Source: Bin87 sp034423595
Lineage (GTDB): Bacteria > Chloroflexota > Dehalococcoidia > Lucifugimonadales > UBA3495
Direction of reading: 5' to 3'
Assembly: GCA_965207025.1 (NCBI GenBank)
Contig: OZ242258.1
Span: 3,720,001 to 3,784,000, forward strand
DNA length: 64,000 nucleotides
The notes under the pieces were generated by a model, which saw nothing but the letters and a program-made list of their open reading frames with translations, was not told the origin of the DNA and made no database searches. This document shows, piece after piece, positions 9,292-17,598 of the stretch. The position numbers and the translations under genes were made by a program. Position 1 is the stretch's first letter. Every line of letters starts with the position of its first letter.

Positions 9292-9331
9292 CCGCTTTCA
9301 GTACCTCTTGGGAAGGTGCTGGCATAATGCT

Positions 9332-9360
9332 TAAACAATCAAGGCCCCCGCTGGTATAAT
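9332..9360 (+). promoter_or_regulatory. Extended -10 promoter of Uma2 gene, copy I
   Basis: TGGTATAAT (extended -10, TATAAT at 9355-9360) with TAAACA 17 bases upstream. The same CGCTGGTATAAT occurs at the matching place in block II (53184-53189), and similarity between the two blocks begins here. Confidence 0.65.
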
Positions 9361-9422
9361 GCCCCCAACGGGCAAGCCCGTCGCCAACCGAGACCCCAAC
9401 GCCAGGCCCGCCGAGGTTCCCC

Positions 9423-10211
9423 GTGACCACCGCCAACACGAGCGCCAGCAGCAAGACACCCAGGGCCCCGGGCCGCTTACGGCTGCCCGACATACCCGAC
9501 CGCGAGCCTGATGAAGTGACCCAGTTCGACCACATTGCGAAGACCGGCAACGCCCACTACCTTGCCCAACATCTGGGCAACCCGGAGACCACCCTGGTGG
9601 AGGCCGACCGATGGGTCGTTCCCGCCGCCGATTTCGACAAGCGCCGCGCGCGGTACCCCGACCTGCTGGTGGCCTTCGGCGTGGACCCGGAGGCCTACCG
9701 GGCCAGCAACGGGTACGTGGTGTCGGAGCAGGGGAAGGCGCCGGACTTCGTGCTGGAGGTGGCGTCGGAGAGCACGGGGGAGAATGACGTAGGAGACAAA
9801 CGGGACTACTACGAGTCCCTGGGCATCCTGGAATACTGGCGGTTCGACGAGACCGGGGAGCATCACGGGACGAAGCTGGCCGGGGACGTGCTGGTAGAGG
9901 GAAGGTACGAGCCCGTTGAAATCCGGGAACTCTCCGGCGGGGCGTTGCAGGGGTACAGCCGGGCGTTGAACCTGAACTTGAGGTGGGAGGAGGGCGCGTT
10001 GCTGTTCCGCGACCCCGCCACGGGGGATCCCATCGCCACGCTGGAGAGCGAGCGGGCCCGCGCCGACACCGCCGAGGCCCGCGCCGACACCGCCGAGGCC
10101 CGCGCCGACACCGCCGAGGCCCGCGCCGACACCGCCGAGGCCCGCGCCGACACTGCCGAGGCCCGCAACCGGGAGTTGGAAGAGGAACTGCGCCGGTTGC
10201 GGGGCGGTTAG
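9423..10211 (+). CDS. Uma2-family (DUF820) nuclease-like protein, copy I
   Basis: A 262-residue Uma2/DUF820 protein with a restriction-endonuclease-like fold. The core is PDFVLEVAS at about residue 105 (P-D...E), followed by a Lys in DKRDYYESLGI and EYW. Family members are common in multicopy in cyanobacteria and Chloroflexota; their role is unsettled. The GTG start at 9423 is supported by alignment with the block II copy (53268-53993). The C-terminus carries five perfect heptads DTAEARA followed by ELEEELRRLRGG, a coiled coil. Copy II has only one related unit, so the coiled coil differs between copies. It faces the HTH regulator gene convergently. Confidence 0.82.
   Translation: MTTANTSASSKTPRAPGRLRLPDIPDREPDEVTQFDHIAKTGNAHYLAQHLGNPETTLVEADRWVVPAADFDKRRARYPDLLVAFGVDPEAYRASNGYVVSEQGKAPDFVLEVASESTGENDVGDKRDYYESLGILEYWRFDETGEHHGTKLAGDVLVEGRYEPVEIRELSGGALQGYSRALNLNLRWEEGALLFRDPATGDPIATLESERARADTAEARADTAEARADTAEARADTAEARADTAEARNRELEEELRRLRGG
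10059..10163 (+). repeat. Five tandem 21-bp coding repeats
   Basis: Five head-to-tail copies of CGCGCCGACACCGCCGAGGCC; the fifth has one base change. Each encodes one heptad of the Uma2 coiled coil. The matching place in block II has a single degenerate unit, so the array expanded or contracted after duplication. Confidence 0.95.
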
Positions 10212-10307
10212 GGGATAGCGAACGCAGACGGCGGTGGCAACCTGGAATCCCTGCCCTGTAGGAGAAAGCCTCCAGTCCCGCCGTCCGATCTGTGCTCCCC
10301 TGAGCCG

Positions 10308-11303
10308 CTAATCGGCCCCTCGCTCCGTTTGCTTCAGCATGACGGCGCAGATCCGTTCGTCCACCAGGTGGTTGACCGACACCCGCCCGTGGCGGTCATA
10401 GCCGGTCGTATAGGCGAACTGCACCTCGGCGCCCCAGGGCACCCGGCCCCCGACGCGGATGGTCCCGTCGCCAGGCTTGCCATTGCTCCGTGGCCCGCCG
10501 GCACCTTTGATCACCACGCCGTTGCGCCCGCCCTTCTTCCAGGCCATGACCTTCAACTCCACCGGGGCCACCAGTTCCGCCGGCGACGGCGCGAACAGCA
10601 CCCGGTGCAACTTCCCCAGCAGGTCTCCCGAGGGGGTGCGCTTGCCGTTCATCACCTGGGAGAGCATCCCGATGCTGATGCCGGCCCGCCGGGCCGTCTC
10701 GTTCTGGCTCCAGCCGTGGGCATCCATCCGCTCCCACAGGGCGTTGGGGTCAATGGCGGGGCACTGGGCGGTCTCCACCTTCACGGGAGCTTCCAGGACG
10801 GACTCCATGCGGGCTTGGGCGGAGGGGCTGAGATGGCGCTGGCCCCGGCTGACCTGCACCACGTACCCGTAGGTCAGCCCCGTGCGGTCCGCCACCTGCC
10901 GCAGGGTCATGCCTCGTTCTCTGGCCTTCTCCCGGAGATAAGTGCTTTCGCCGCCCTTGACCACGCCGCCCTGGCGGTGAACCACGCCCTGGGGAGGGAC
11001 GTGGCCCAGGACGGTCTCGATCCTGGCGCGCATGTAGGGGGTGAGGTTCTTCTTGCCCCGGGCGACCTGGGACAGGTGGGAGGGACCGACGCCCATCAGG
11101 GCGGCCAGTTCCTTGAGGTTGAGGCCGCGCTCCCTGGCGGCTACGGACAGGTGGGACTCGGCCCGGCCGGTGCTGACGCTGGTGTCGGTGGCTGGGGTGT
11201 CGGTTTCGCCGGTGTAGTTGGCGCGGCTGGCGTCGCCGTTGCCGTTGGTGTGGACGGTAGGTTCGGTGTTGTAGTTGACGGTGTTCGCGGTGTTGGCCTT
11301 CAT
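10308..11303 (-). CDS. Triple-HTH (XRE-like) regulator, copy I
   Basis: A 331-residue protein with three helix-turn-helix domains in a row: about residues 60-105 (LKELAALMGVGPSHLSQVARG), 130-175 (LRQVADRTGLTYGYVVQVSRG) and 195-245 (QNETARRAGISIGMLSQVMNG). A C-terminal domain of about 85 residues, with many Gly and hydrophobic residues, is unrecognised. The N-terminal 45 residues are Asn/Thr-rich and low in complexity. The ATG at 11303 is chosen because GGAGG lies 7 bases upstream and because the block II paralogue aligns from the same Met. The 5' leader can form alternative hairpins (separate entry). It probably binds DNA as a repressor; the target is unknown. Confidence 0.82.
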   Translation of the reverse strand: MKANTANTVNYNTEPTVHTNGNGDASRANYTGETDTPATDTSVSTGRAESHLSVAARERGLNLKELAALMGVGPSHLSQVARGKKNLTPYMRARIETVLGHVPPQGVVHRQGGVVKGGESTYLREKARERGMTLRQVADRTGLTYGYVVQVSRGQRHLSPSAQARMESVLEAPVKVETAQCPAIDPNALWERMDAHGWSQNETARRAGISIGMLSQVMNGKRTPSGDLLGKLHRVLFAPSPAELVAPVELKVMAWKKGGRNGVVIKGAGGPRSNGKPGDGTIRVGGRVPWGAEVQFAYTTGYDRHGRVSVNHLVDERICAVMLKQTERGAD

Positions 11304-11340
11304 GTCGTTTCCTCCGAAAGGCGGAAAGCGAGGCCGGCCC

Positions 11341-11479
11341 GAATGGACCGACCCCGCTCTCCGGTTCAAGATGCAGGTCGTTGGGTGCGGTCCATTCGCC
11401 GCTGCGGTTGTGTTCGCCGAGAGGCGAAACACGAAGAGCGGGGCCGCCTCCCCGCAGATGGGAGAGACGGCCCCGCTCG
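11341..11479 (-). promoter_or_regulatory. Structured 5' leader of triple-HTH gene, copy I
   Basis: On the minus strand the leader contains three segments in order: GAGCGGGGCCG (11479-11469), its complement CGGCCCCGCTC (11446-11436), and AGAGCGGGGT (11360-11351). The middle segment can pair with either neighbour. The third segment is enclosed by GAATGGACC (11397-11389) and its complement (11349-11341). Mutually exclusive pairing of this kind is typical of attenuator or antiterminator leaders. The arrangement recurs in block II with compensating base differences. Confidence 0.5.
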
Positions 11480-12842
11480 TGGTTGCCTATTCGATTGTCA
11501 GGGGCGACCCACGCAGCCGCCCCGGTTGCCGCCACGCCGCGCTTGGCGTGGCGGGCTTTGGGTAGTCACCGCCGGTTTAGCGGTTGCTCCAACCAGCCCT
11601 TGACGGCAGGGAACTCACGATGGTCGTTGTTGCTGTGGGTCACCTCCTCGATGTTCTTGTGCTGGTAGTCGTCGCAGCTGTCGCTGACGTTCTGCTGGTT
11701 GCCGGCCCGGTTGCCGACGCCAGCGACAACGCTGGCACTTGGCCCGGCTCCTGCCATTCGTGGCACCATATTGGAGATGGCGCCGTTGCCTGTCCGAGCC
11801 ACCCCGCGCGAGACGCAATGCGCCCAGGGTGGTGTTCGGCAGGTCAAGCCAGCCCGTGCGGAAGGCTCAGTGCGCCCAGGGCCGGTATTGTTACTCCGAG
11901 CGCCAGTTATCCAATCCGGCGCAAGGCGCAGTTGGGCCAGGGTCGGACTAGGAGGGACTGGAGGAGGAGGAATTGGCGTTAACGCAAGCGGCCTGACCGC
12001 CGGTCGCGCGGTCAGCGACCGGGCCAAGGCAAACCGCGTGGCAACAGAAGCCGTCCGGCCCGCGTCGATTACGACCGGCCGGAACGTGTGTAGCCGACGG
12101 CGCCTGCTGCCGTGGTTGGGCAACTACGTCGCAGCGTGGCAGGGCGCGCCGGAGCTTGCTATCTGCTCCGGCGGCAGTATGAGGGCAGGGCGAATGGCGT
12201 CAGCCGCTCCGCCGGTATAGCCGTATGATGGGATAATCCGGGATGCCTTGTTGTTTCGGTTCATCACCTCCGCGACGATGTTCACGTTAACCAGGGCGTG
12301 ATTGCCCCGGCCGGGTTTGGGTTCCGGCTGGGGCGCCGCGAGCGGAACCCGCAGACGCCTCAGCCAGGGTTGGGAACGAAGCGGGATCAATCGCTCCGCA
12401 CCCTCCATCCGTTGACGGGAGCGATCAACTCCGGCCAGCGGACGGGTGTCCAGCAGTCGGGAGGGATCAGCTCCCAGCCGCTGAACGTCGCCCTGCGACT
12501 GGAGGACTTGAACACTCCAGCCGCCGGACTGCCCAACGGGAGGAGGGCTTGACACTCCAACCCGTTGGACGAGGCCGGGGAAGAAGGGATTGAGCACTCC
12601 AACCACCGGCCCGCGCTGCTTGCGAGGGACTTGAACACCCCGCGTCGGCAGCGTTCCCTCGTGGACCGGCCTTGCGGCAAAGCCCGGGCTGAGGGAGGGA
12701 CCCCCAGGTTTCTACGGCGGGAAACCTGAAAAAGCCAGACAACGCAGATATTGTCAGCCATCCCGACGCCTCTGGGTAGGCCGTGCGCGCCCCACCGGGC
12801 AAGTGTTAACCGGATTGGAACCGGACCTTTCGGGACGGCTAT
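11480..12842. other. Linker between triple-HTH gene and protein A, copy I
   Basis: No confident gene is seen. One minus-strand frame is open from 12606 to 11566 except for a TAG at 12124-12126. Its C-terminal part (..GNQQNVSD...NIEEV..NN.H..FP) is matched by a short frame in the block II linker (..GNQQRVSD...HIEEV..NNEH..FP), so a degraded or very diverged gene is possible. The linker also holds the 41-bp phased array (12381-12642). Near 12707-12727 it holds a hairpin, AGGTTTC..GAAACCT, resembling the hairpins at 17150 and 56164. Confidence 0.4.
12381..12642. repeat. Array of seven ~20-bp repeats at ~41-bp spacing
   Basis: Degenerate copies of GGAGGGACTTGAACACTCCA begin at about 12381, 12417, 12460, 12501, 12542, 12583 and 12623. 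The last four are closest to consensus; the first three share GGGATCA..CTCC. Spacing is 40-42 bp for the last six, close to four helical turns, so every copy faces the same side of the DNA. This is unlike a CRISPR (repeats too degenerate, no cas genes) and more like an iteron or nucleoprotein-binding array. It lies downstream of protein A, copy I. Confidence 0.7.
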
Positions 12843-13665
12843 CTACCTGCGCCACAGCCGCAGCGGCAGGGCCACCGCCCGGAGGGGCCACAGCAGCCGT
12901 TCCCGCCGCTTGCGGGCCCGGCGGGTTTCCGCCAGGGTGGTTCTTCGCCAGTTGGTCTGGTTGTTGCGGTTCAGGCCCGTGAGGGGATAGTCCTGCGGGG
13001 GCAGGGTCAGGCCGTGCTCCTCCAGCAACGCCAGTTCCACGGTCATGAGCCGTTCCTCGTCGCGCAGCCAGTCCAGGCCCTTGCCCCGGTTGGGGTGGCT
13101 CTGCCGCAGCACCCGCCACTCCTGGATCAGGGGCCAGGCGTCGCCGAAGACCGGTTCGTCGTCAGCGGCGGGTTCCAGGGTGGCCAGTTCGGGGAACTCG
13201 CGGCGCGGCCGGCGCGGCGGTGAAGGCGGCTGGCTCGAACTGGCAGCTAACGTTGCGCCCGGCGGGACCTTGGCGCTTTCGACTCCAGCCAGCCTTCCCT
13301 CGATGCTCCGCAAAGCCTGGCCGTGGGCCGCAACCTCGCCCTGGAAGGCGGCCAGGCCCACGGCGGTCTCCCCGGCCAGTTCCTCCACTCTATCGCCGCC
13401 CGGCCAGCAGGTCGTTGCGCTGCCGCTGCTCCTGGGCCGGCGACCCGGCCCCGTCAAGAAGCGCCCGGTCCAGGGCCACCCGCATCCGCCGGGTGAGCTG
13501 GCCGCTCTCCAGGCTGGCGGTCAGGGTGCGGTGGTCCACGTCCAGGTCCGCCGCCGCCTGGCGCGGTCCCTTGTCCCGTACCAGTTCGTCCAATAGGGCC
13601 ATCAGCCGCAGGTGGTGCAGGACCTCGATATTCTCGCTCCGGTGGATGCCCGGCGTCTCTGTCAT
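12843..13665 (-). pseudogene. Frameshifted protein A (HTH/coiled-coil), copy I
   Basis: Two overlapping minus-strand frames (13665-13390 and 13457-12843) together match the intact paralogues at 56366-57244 and 32304-33209. The first encodes the N-terminal HTH-like part (ARQAAADLDVDHRTLTASLE-type: RQAAADLDVDHRTL, then TRRMRVALDRALL). The second encodes the rest: VEELAGE..coiled coil, GDAWPLIQEWR, LALLEEHGLTLPPQDYPL and a basic C-terminus. The shift lies near 13400. An IS21 element begins about 15 bases upstream of the start codon, separating the gene from its promoter. The gene is therefore probably dead, unless the shift is a sequencing error. Confidence 0.75.
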
Positions 13666-13781
13666 TCACGGGTTTAAACTGAGCCAAAAATTACGGGTTG
13701 GAATTGAGCCACCTCGATAGCGAAGGCATCATCGCCAGACCTTTGGCGGAGGTGCCTGAAAGGTTGCTAAGAGGTGGAGAA

Positions 13782-14996
13782 GTGAAACAGATTTACGAGA
13801 TGAAGGGCGCCGGTTATTCGGCGCGAGAGATTGCCCGTGAGCTGGGTCTGGCGCGGAATACGGTACGGCGGTATCTGAAGTCACCGGATGCGATGCGGCC
13901 GAAGCCGAGATCTCGGCGAGGGTCGAAACTGGATACTTACACCGAGCACATTGACCGGCGGATGGGGGAAGGGTTGGAAAACTGCGTGGTGTTGCTGCGG
14001 GAGTTGCGGGAATTGGGGTACGAGGGCAGCTACACGATCTTGTCGGAATACGTGAGGCCGCGTCGCCGGCGACGTCAGCCCGAGGCGACGATGCGGTTTG
14101 AGACGGGTCTAGGAGAACAGGCGCAAGTGGACTGGGGAAGTCTGTCGTACATTGCCGAGGACGGCAAGCGGCGTAGCGTCTGGGTGTTTGTGATGACCCT
14201 GGGATGGTCGCGAGCCTGCTACGTCGAGCTGGTCCGGAGAGCCGATACGGCAGCCTTCATCCAGTGCCACGTGAATGCCTTCGAGTACTTGGGCGGCGTG
14301 CCGCGCCGCTGTTTGTACGACAACGCCAAGGTGATCACCCTGGGCAAGGACGAGGCGAAACGTCCCATCTGGAACCCGCGGATGCTGGACTTTGCCATGA
14401 GAGTGGGTTTCGAGGCCCGGCTGTGTCAGGAATACCGACCGCAGACCAAGGGCAAGGTGGAGAACGGGGTGAAGTATGTGCGGTACAACATGTGGCCCAG
14501 CATCCGCTTCACCGACGACGCGGACCTGAACGGTCAGGCTCTGGAGTGGTGCGACGTGGTGGCCAACGCCCGGATCCACGGGACGACCAATCGGGTGCCT
14601 TGGGAAGCGCTGGCCGAGGAGCGGCCGCACCTGGATCGGCTGCCGGATCGGGCCACGCTGGGGCCATACCTGCGGCAGGACCGGAAGGTGTCCAGAGACG
14701 GTTTCGTCAGCTGGGAAGGCTCCCTGTACGGTGTCCACTGGAAGTGGGTGGAAACCACGGTGCAGGTGGGAGAGCGGCAGGGGACGGTGGAGATCTGGGC
14801 CGGCGATGAGCGCATTGCCGTGCATCCCCGTGCTCAGCAGCCCAAGCAGCGTTTCATCCTGCCGGGCCAGTGGTCGGGCCTGCCCAGGGGTGACAACCGG
14901 CCCCGCAAGGAAGCAGTCGCTGTGCAGGTCCCGGTCGGCGAGGTGGAACGGCGCTCGTTGGACATCTACGAACTGGTGGCGGGAGGTGTGGCATGA
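13782..14996 (+). CDS. istA: IS21 transposase IstA
   Basis: A 404-residue DDE transposase of the IS21 family. The N-terminal HTH is YSAREIARELGLARNTVRRYL. The integrase core shows QVDWG (first Asp), LYDNAKV (second Asp) and KGKVENGVKY (Glu). The GTG at 13782 is chosen because AGAGGTGGAG lies just upstream; an in-frame TTG at 13698 would add 28 residues that overlap the inverted repeat. Its stop overlaps the istB start (ATGA). Confidence 0.88.
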   Translation: MKQIYEMKGAGYSAREIARELGLARNTVRRYLKSPDAMRPKPRSRRGSKLDTYTEHIDRRMGEGLENCVVLLRELRELGYEGSYTILSEYVRPRRRRRQPEATMRFETGLGEQAQVDWGSLSYIAEDGKRRSVWVFVMTLGWSRACYVELVRRADTAAFIQCHVNAFEYLGGVPRRCLYDNAKVITLGKDEAKRPIWNPRMLDFAMRVGFEARLCQEYRPQTKGKVENGVKYVRYNMWPSIRFTDDADLNGQALEWCDVVANARIHGTTNRVPWEALAEERPHLDRLPDRATLGPYLRQDRKVSRDGFVSWEGSLYGVHWKWVETTVQVGERQGTVEIWAGDERIAVHPRAQQPKQRFILPGQWSGLPRGDNRPRKEAVAVQVPVGEVERRSLDIYELVAGGVA

Positions 14997-15805
14997 TCGC
15001 CCTGGAACAGGCCCGTCAACACCTGGAAACCCTGGGTCTCAAGCAGGCCGTGGAAGTCCTGGACAACACCCTGGACGCCGCCGCCAACAAGCAGCTGCCC
15101 TACCCCGAGATGCTCGCCGAACTGCTGGGCGTCGAGGTGGCCGCCCGCAGGGAACGCTACCTCACCACTCGAACCAGGCTGGCTCATCTGCCCTTCCAGC
15201 GCACTCTGGAACAATTCGACTTCGGTTTCCAGCCCTCCATCGACGAGCGACTGGTCAAGGAACTGGCCAACCTGGCTTTCGTCTCCGAGGCCACCAACGT
15301 GCTGCTGCTGGGACCGCCCGGCGTGGGCAAGACCCATCTCGCCATCGCCTTGGCACTCAGAGCCATCGAGAACGGCCAGGGCGCTTACTTCGTCCGCGCC
15401 TACGACCTGATGGAGGACCTGCGCAAAGCTCGCATCGAGAACAACCTGAACCGGCGGATGAAGGTGTACCTGGCTCCCAAGGTGCTGGTCGTGGACGAAT
15501 TCGGCATCTGGCCCTACGACCGGGAGTCGGCCACCGCCTTCTTCACCCTGGTCTCGGCTAGATACGAACGGGGCAGCATCATCCTCACTTCCAACAAGGG
15601 CTTCGGCGAATGGGGTGAACTGCTGGGCGACAGCGTGATCGCCTCGGCGGTGCTGGACCGGTTGCTGCATCACAGCCACGTCTTGAACATCCGCGGCGAG
15701 AGCTACCGGCTCAGAGAAAAACGCCAAGCGGGTCTATTCCCGTCGCAGCCGCACCTGAGCGCAACGCCGGAGGAGGCCGGCGACAACCACAACCATTCTG
15801 ACTGA
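14993..15805 (+). CDS. istB: IS21 helper ATPase IstB
   Basis: A 270-residue AAA+ ATPase that assists IstA in target selection. Walker A is GPPGVGKTH (about residue 103), Walker B VLVVDEFG (about residue 165), and LTSNKGFGEW follows. It begins four bases before the istA stop. Reading frame and motifs are intact, so the element may still be active. Confidence 0.9.
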   Translation: MIALEQARQHLETLGLKQAVEVLDNTLDAAANKQLPYPEMLAELLGVEVAARRERYLTTRTRLAHLPFQRTLEQFDFGFQPSIDERLVKELANLAFVSEATNVLLLGPPGVGKTHLAIALALRAIENGQGAYFVRAYDLMEDLRKARIENNLNRRMKVYLAPKVLVVDEFGIWPYDRESATAFFTLVSARYERGSIILTSNKGFGEWGELLGDSVIASAVLDRLLHHSHVLNIRGESYRLREKRQAGLFPSQPHLSATPEEAGDNHNHSD

Positions 15806-15860
15806 CAGAATCGCTGAACATTAACCAGGTGGCTTCATTTTAAACCGTAAAAACGGCTCA

Positions 15861-16511
15861 TTTCTAACCCGTTATTGACATCTCCGCTGTCATGTTCCCA
15901 CCTCCGCATACAAAAATGTTCGTTTCAAACAGGGCGATTGCACGCCGTCCCCGGTTTCCCGCCCGACAAAAATGCACGTTTCAGGCAGGGCCGTTGTACC
16001 CGGACGTTGGAAGGGGGACTTACGCAAACCGTTAACAGGAAATGTCCTTTAGGGGAGCGATTTCCCCAGGTTCCAGGTTCAAAACGTCCCGATTTGCATT
16101 GCCGCCACCGGACGCGACTCCTGTACACCCCAATGACACCACGGGAGAGGCCGTTTGCGTAAGGCCCGGCGCGCCCCCGCAGGATGGTGGGGGCGCGCGC
16201 GAGGTTATGCGGAGGGAGATGTTCGTTCACACTCTACGGCAGTGGCGGAGCGTCTCCGGCACGCCTTCAACCAACGAGAGGCAGAAGAGGACAAGAAGAC
16301 CGGTGACCATGCTGAATGCCGTTTTCACCGGAGTGGCCACCGAGCCGGCATCGCCGGCGGCGTCCGGCCCCAGGGTTTACCCGGCGGGGTTCATGAGCCG
16401 GCGGGGTTCATGAGCCGGCGGGGAAGGCCAGGGGAAGCGCTGGGCAGAAGAACGCGGCCAGCGACCACACCACGACGCGCTCGGCGCCGGGGCCGCAGAA
16501 CACGGAGGAAC
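15861..16511. other. Repeat-bearing non-coding stretch after IS21
   Basis: No supported gene. It carries two 31-bp imperfect direct repeats, ACAAAAATG..CGTTTCA..CAGGGC.GTTG, at 15910-15940 and 15966-15996. It also has a 17-bp tandem repeat, CCGGCGGGGTTCATGAG, at 16381-16423 (two and a half copies). It looks like debris accumulated beside the insertion sequence. Confidence 0.55.
16381..16423. repeat. 17-bp tandem repeat, 2.5 copies
   Basis: CCGGCGGGGTTCATGAG occurs at 16381-16397 and 16398-16414, followed by the first 9 bases of a third copy. No function is apparent. Confidence 0.9.
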
Positions 16512-16739
16512 ATGACGAAATCGAATCAGGGGAACCGGTACCGGCGAAGGTCGAGCCGAGGGAATCAACCCGCCGGGCAACGGCGTGGGCAAGTGGACGC
16601 CGAGCCGCCAGAGCGGCAGCATAGACCCGATTACTCGCCCCAGCAGCGGGAGCAGGTCCGGGAGGGCCTGCGCATCATTGCCAAGCTTATTGCGCGGGCG
16701 CACCTGCGGCGGCAGAAAGGGTGCCCACGACCGGAATGA
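16512..16739 (+). CDS. Small basic protein, unknown
   Basis: A 75-residue Arg/Gln-rich protein. GGAGGAAC directly precedes the ATG, a strong ribosome-binding site, and this is the main reason to call it. The N-terminal half is low complexity; the C-terminal half (QQREQVREGLRIIAKLIARAH) is a predicted amphipathic helix. A small nucleic-acid-binding or mobile-element accessory protein is possible. No family is recognised and no paralogue was found in block II. Confidence 0.45.
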   Translation: MTKSNQGNRYRRRSSRGNQPAGQRRGQVDAEPPERQHRPDYSPQQREQVREGLRIIAKLIARAHLRRQKGCPRPE

Positions 16740-16929
16740 CCGGCGGGTGTTGGAAGAGAGCCGGGATCCCGGGACGCTTTCACCAACCCAGGCCGACGCC
16801 AAGTCTTTCCAGCAACCGCTCAACCGCCACCGGACGCTTCAGCGGCAGGAGCAAGAGCAAGTCGTTGATCGCGACGGCATTGAGCGCCAGGTCGAAGGCC
16901 ACGCCCCCATGCCATCTATAACGCGGAAC

Positions 16930-17300
16930 TCAGAATTGAACCACAACCTTCCGGTGGAGCCTCCCTGTGCGGCGATTGCCTACCCCGAGAACAGGATGAT
17001 GTCGTGCCCGCATCGACGTGGACGCCGGAGGAGCGGGGCTCGACTCCGTGATCCGCGTCACGCAGCGGGTGGCGTTTGTCCCTGTTGAAACCGTCGCGGG
17101 GAGAGCAAGGCTCGATCCCTGGCAAACGGTCCGGGTCGGGGACTGACCCGCCAGCTTTTAATCGGGAAAGGCTGGAAAAACCGTAAACTGCGTTGATTAT
17201 CGCCCGCGCGATTGACCCAGGGAAGGGATTTAGCAAGCGCCTGGCTCGCCCCGCCGGTGATTGCTTGCTCCGCGCTTGCTGGCCGCTCGCTATTGCCATC
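16930..17300. repeat. Conserved non-coding element, copy 1
   Basis: About 370 bases strongly resemble 55960-56330. The best-conserved part is a hairpin (CCAGCTTTTAATCGGGAAAGGCTGG region, 17149-17173) followed by AAAAACCGTAAACTGC and TTGATTATCGCCCGCGC, then AAGCGCCTGG.CGCCCCGCC and a degenerate GCTTGC repeat. Several frames stay open in both copies because the DNA itself is similar, and none is clearly better conserved. It may be a structured RNA, an origin or another cis element. Confidence 0.55.
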
Positions 17301-17390
17301 TCTAACGTAATATGAGCCACCACGCCTCGCGGTCAGCCCCGGCAACAGAGGCGCCGGCCGCGCCGGCCAATGTCATCTCCAACTTCAAGA

Positions 17391-17424
17391 TGAGCCAAAA
17401 TCGCTAAACTGAACTTGAGCCACC
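17391..17424. mobile_element. Solo IS21-type terminal sequence
   Basis: This 34-base stretch begins TGAGCCAAAA and ends TTGAGCCACC, exactly like the left end of the IS21 element at 13680-13713, with a diverged middle of the same length. No transposase adjoins it. It looks like a leftover end, suggesting that a second IS21-family copy once lay here or that a deletion removed one. Confidence 0.6.
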
Positions 17425-17598
17425 TGGACCCGGTGAGCATAATCCACGGAACAAAGGCAGAGGCGCAGGCAAGACCCGCTGAGGGATGGACCAGTGAGGG
17501 GGATATGCCAGGAACGGATGGTACGTAGCCAAGGGAGAGCCTGTGACGTGATATGCTTCCCCTGCCCGTCGGCGATTGCCGTGCGGAGGGAGCGCGCA

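Larger units (their letters stand above)
13680..15860 (+). mobile_element. IS21-family insertion sequence
   Basis: About 2.18 kb with istA and istB. The ends are TG...CA: the left end starts TGAGCCAAAAATTACGG and continues to TTGAGCCACC (13680-13713). The right end (15828-15860, read on the minus strand) is TGAGCCGTTTTTACGG..GAAGCCACC. No matching target duplication is visible in the immediate flanks (TTAAAC versus TTTCTA), so the element may be old or one flank rearranged. It sits directly upstream of protein A, copy I. Confidence 0.85.

Noticed and set aside
10329..11603. 424-codon plus-strand frame opposite the triple-HTH gene
   Set aside because: Low-complexity His/Gly/Ala composition typical of an antisense shadow in GC-rich DNA; the minus strand has three HTH domains and a ribosome-binding site.
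11566..12606. A single gene across the block I linker with an internal TAG
   Set aside because: Composition is atypical, no ribosome-binding site is seen and the upstream half coincides with the 41-bp array. Only a short C-terminal segment is matched in block II, so it is kept as a note in the linker entry.
12381..12642. CRISPR array
   Set aside because: The repeats are degenerate, the intervals between them are not conserved in a repeat/spacer fashion, and no cas gene is present. The even 41-bp period fits a protein-binding array better.
15861..17390. Second IS21 transposase remnant
   Set aside because: Only a terminal sequence is recognisable. No IstA or IstB-like translation was found in any frame.
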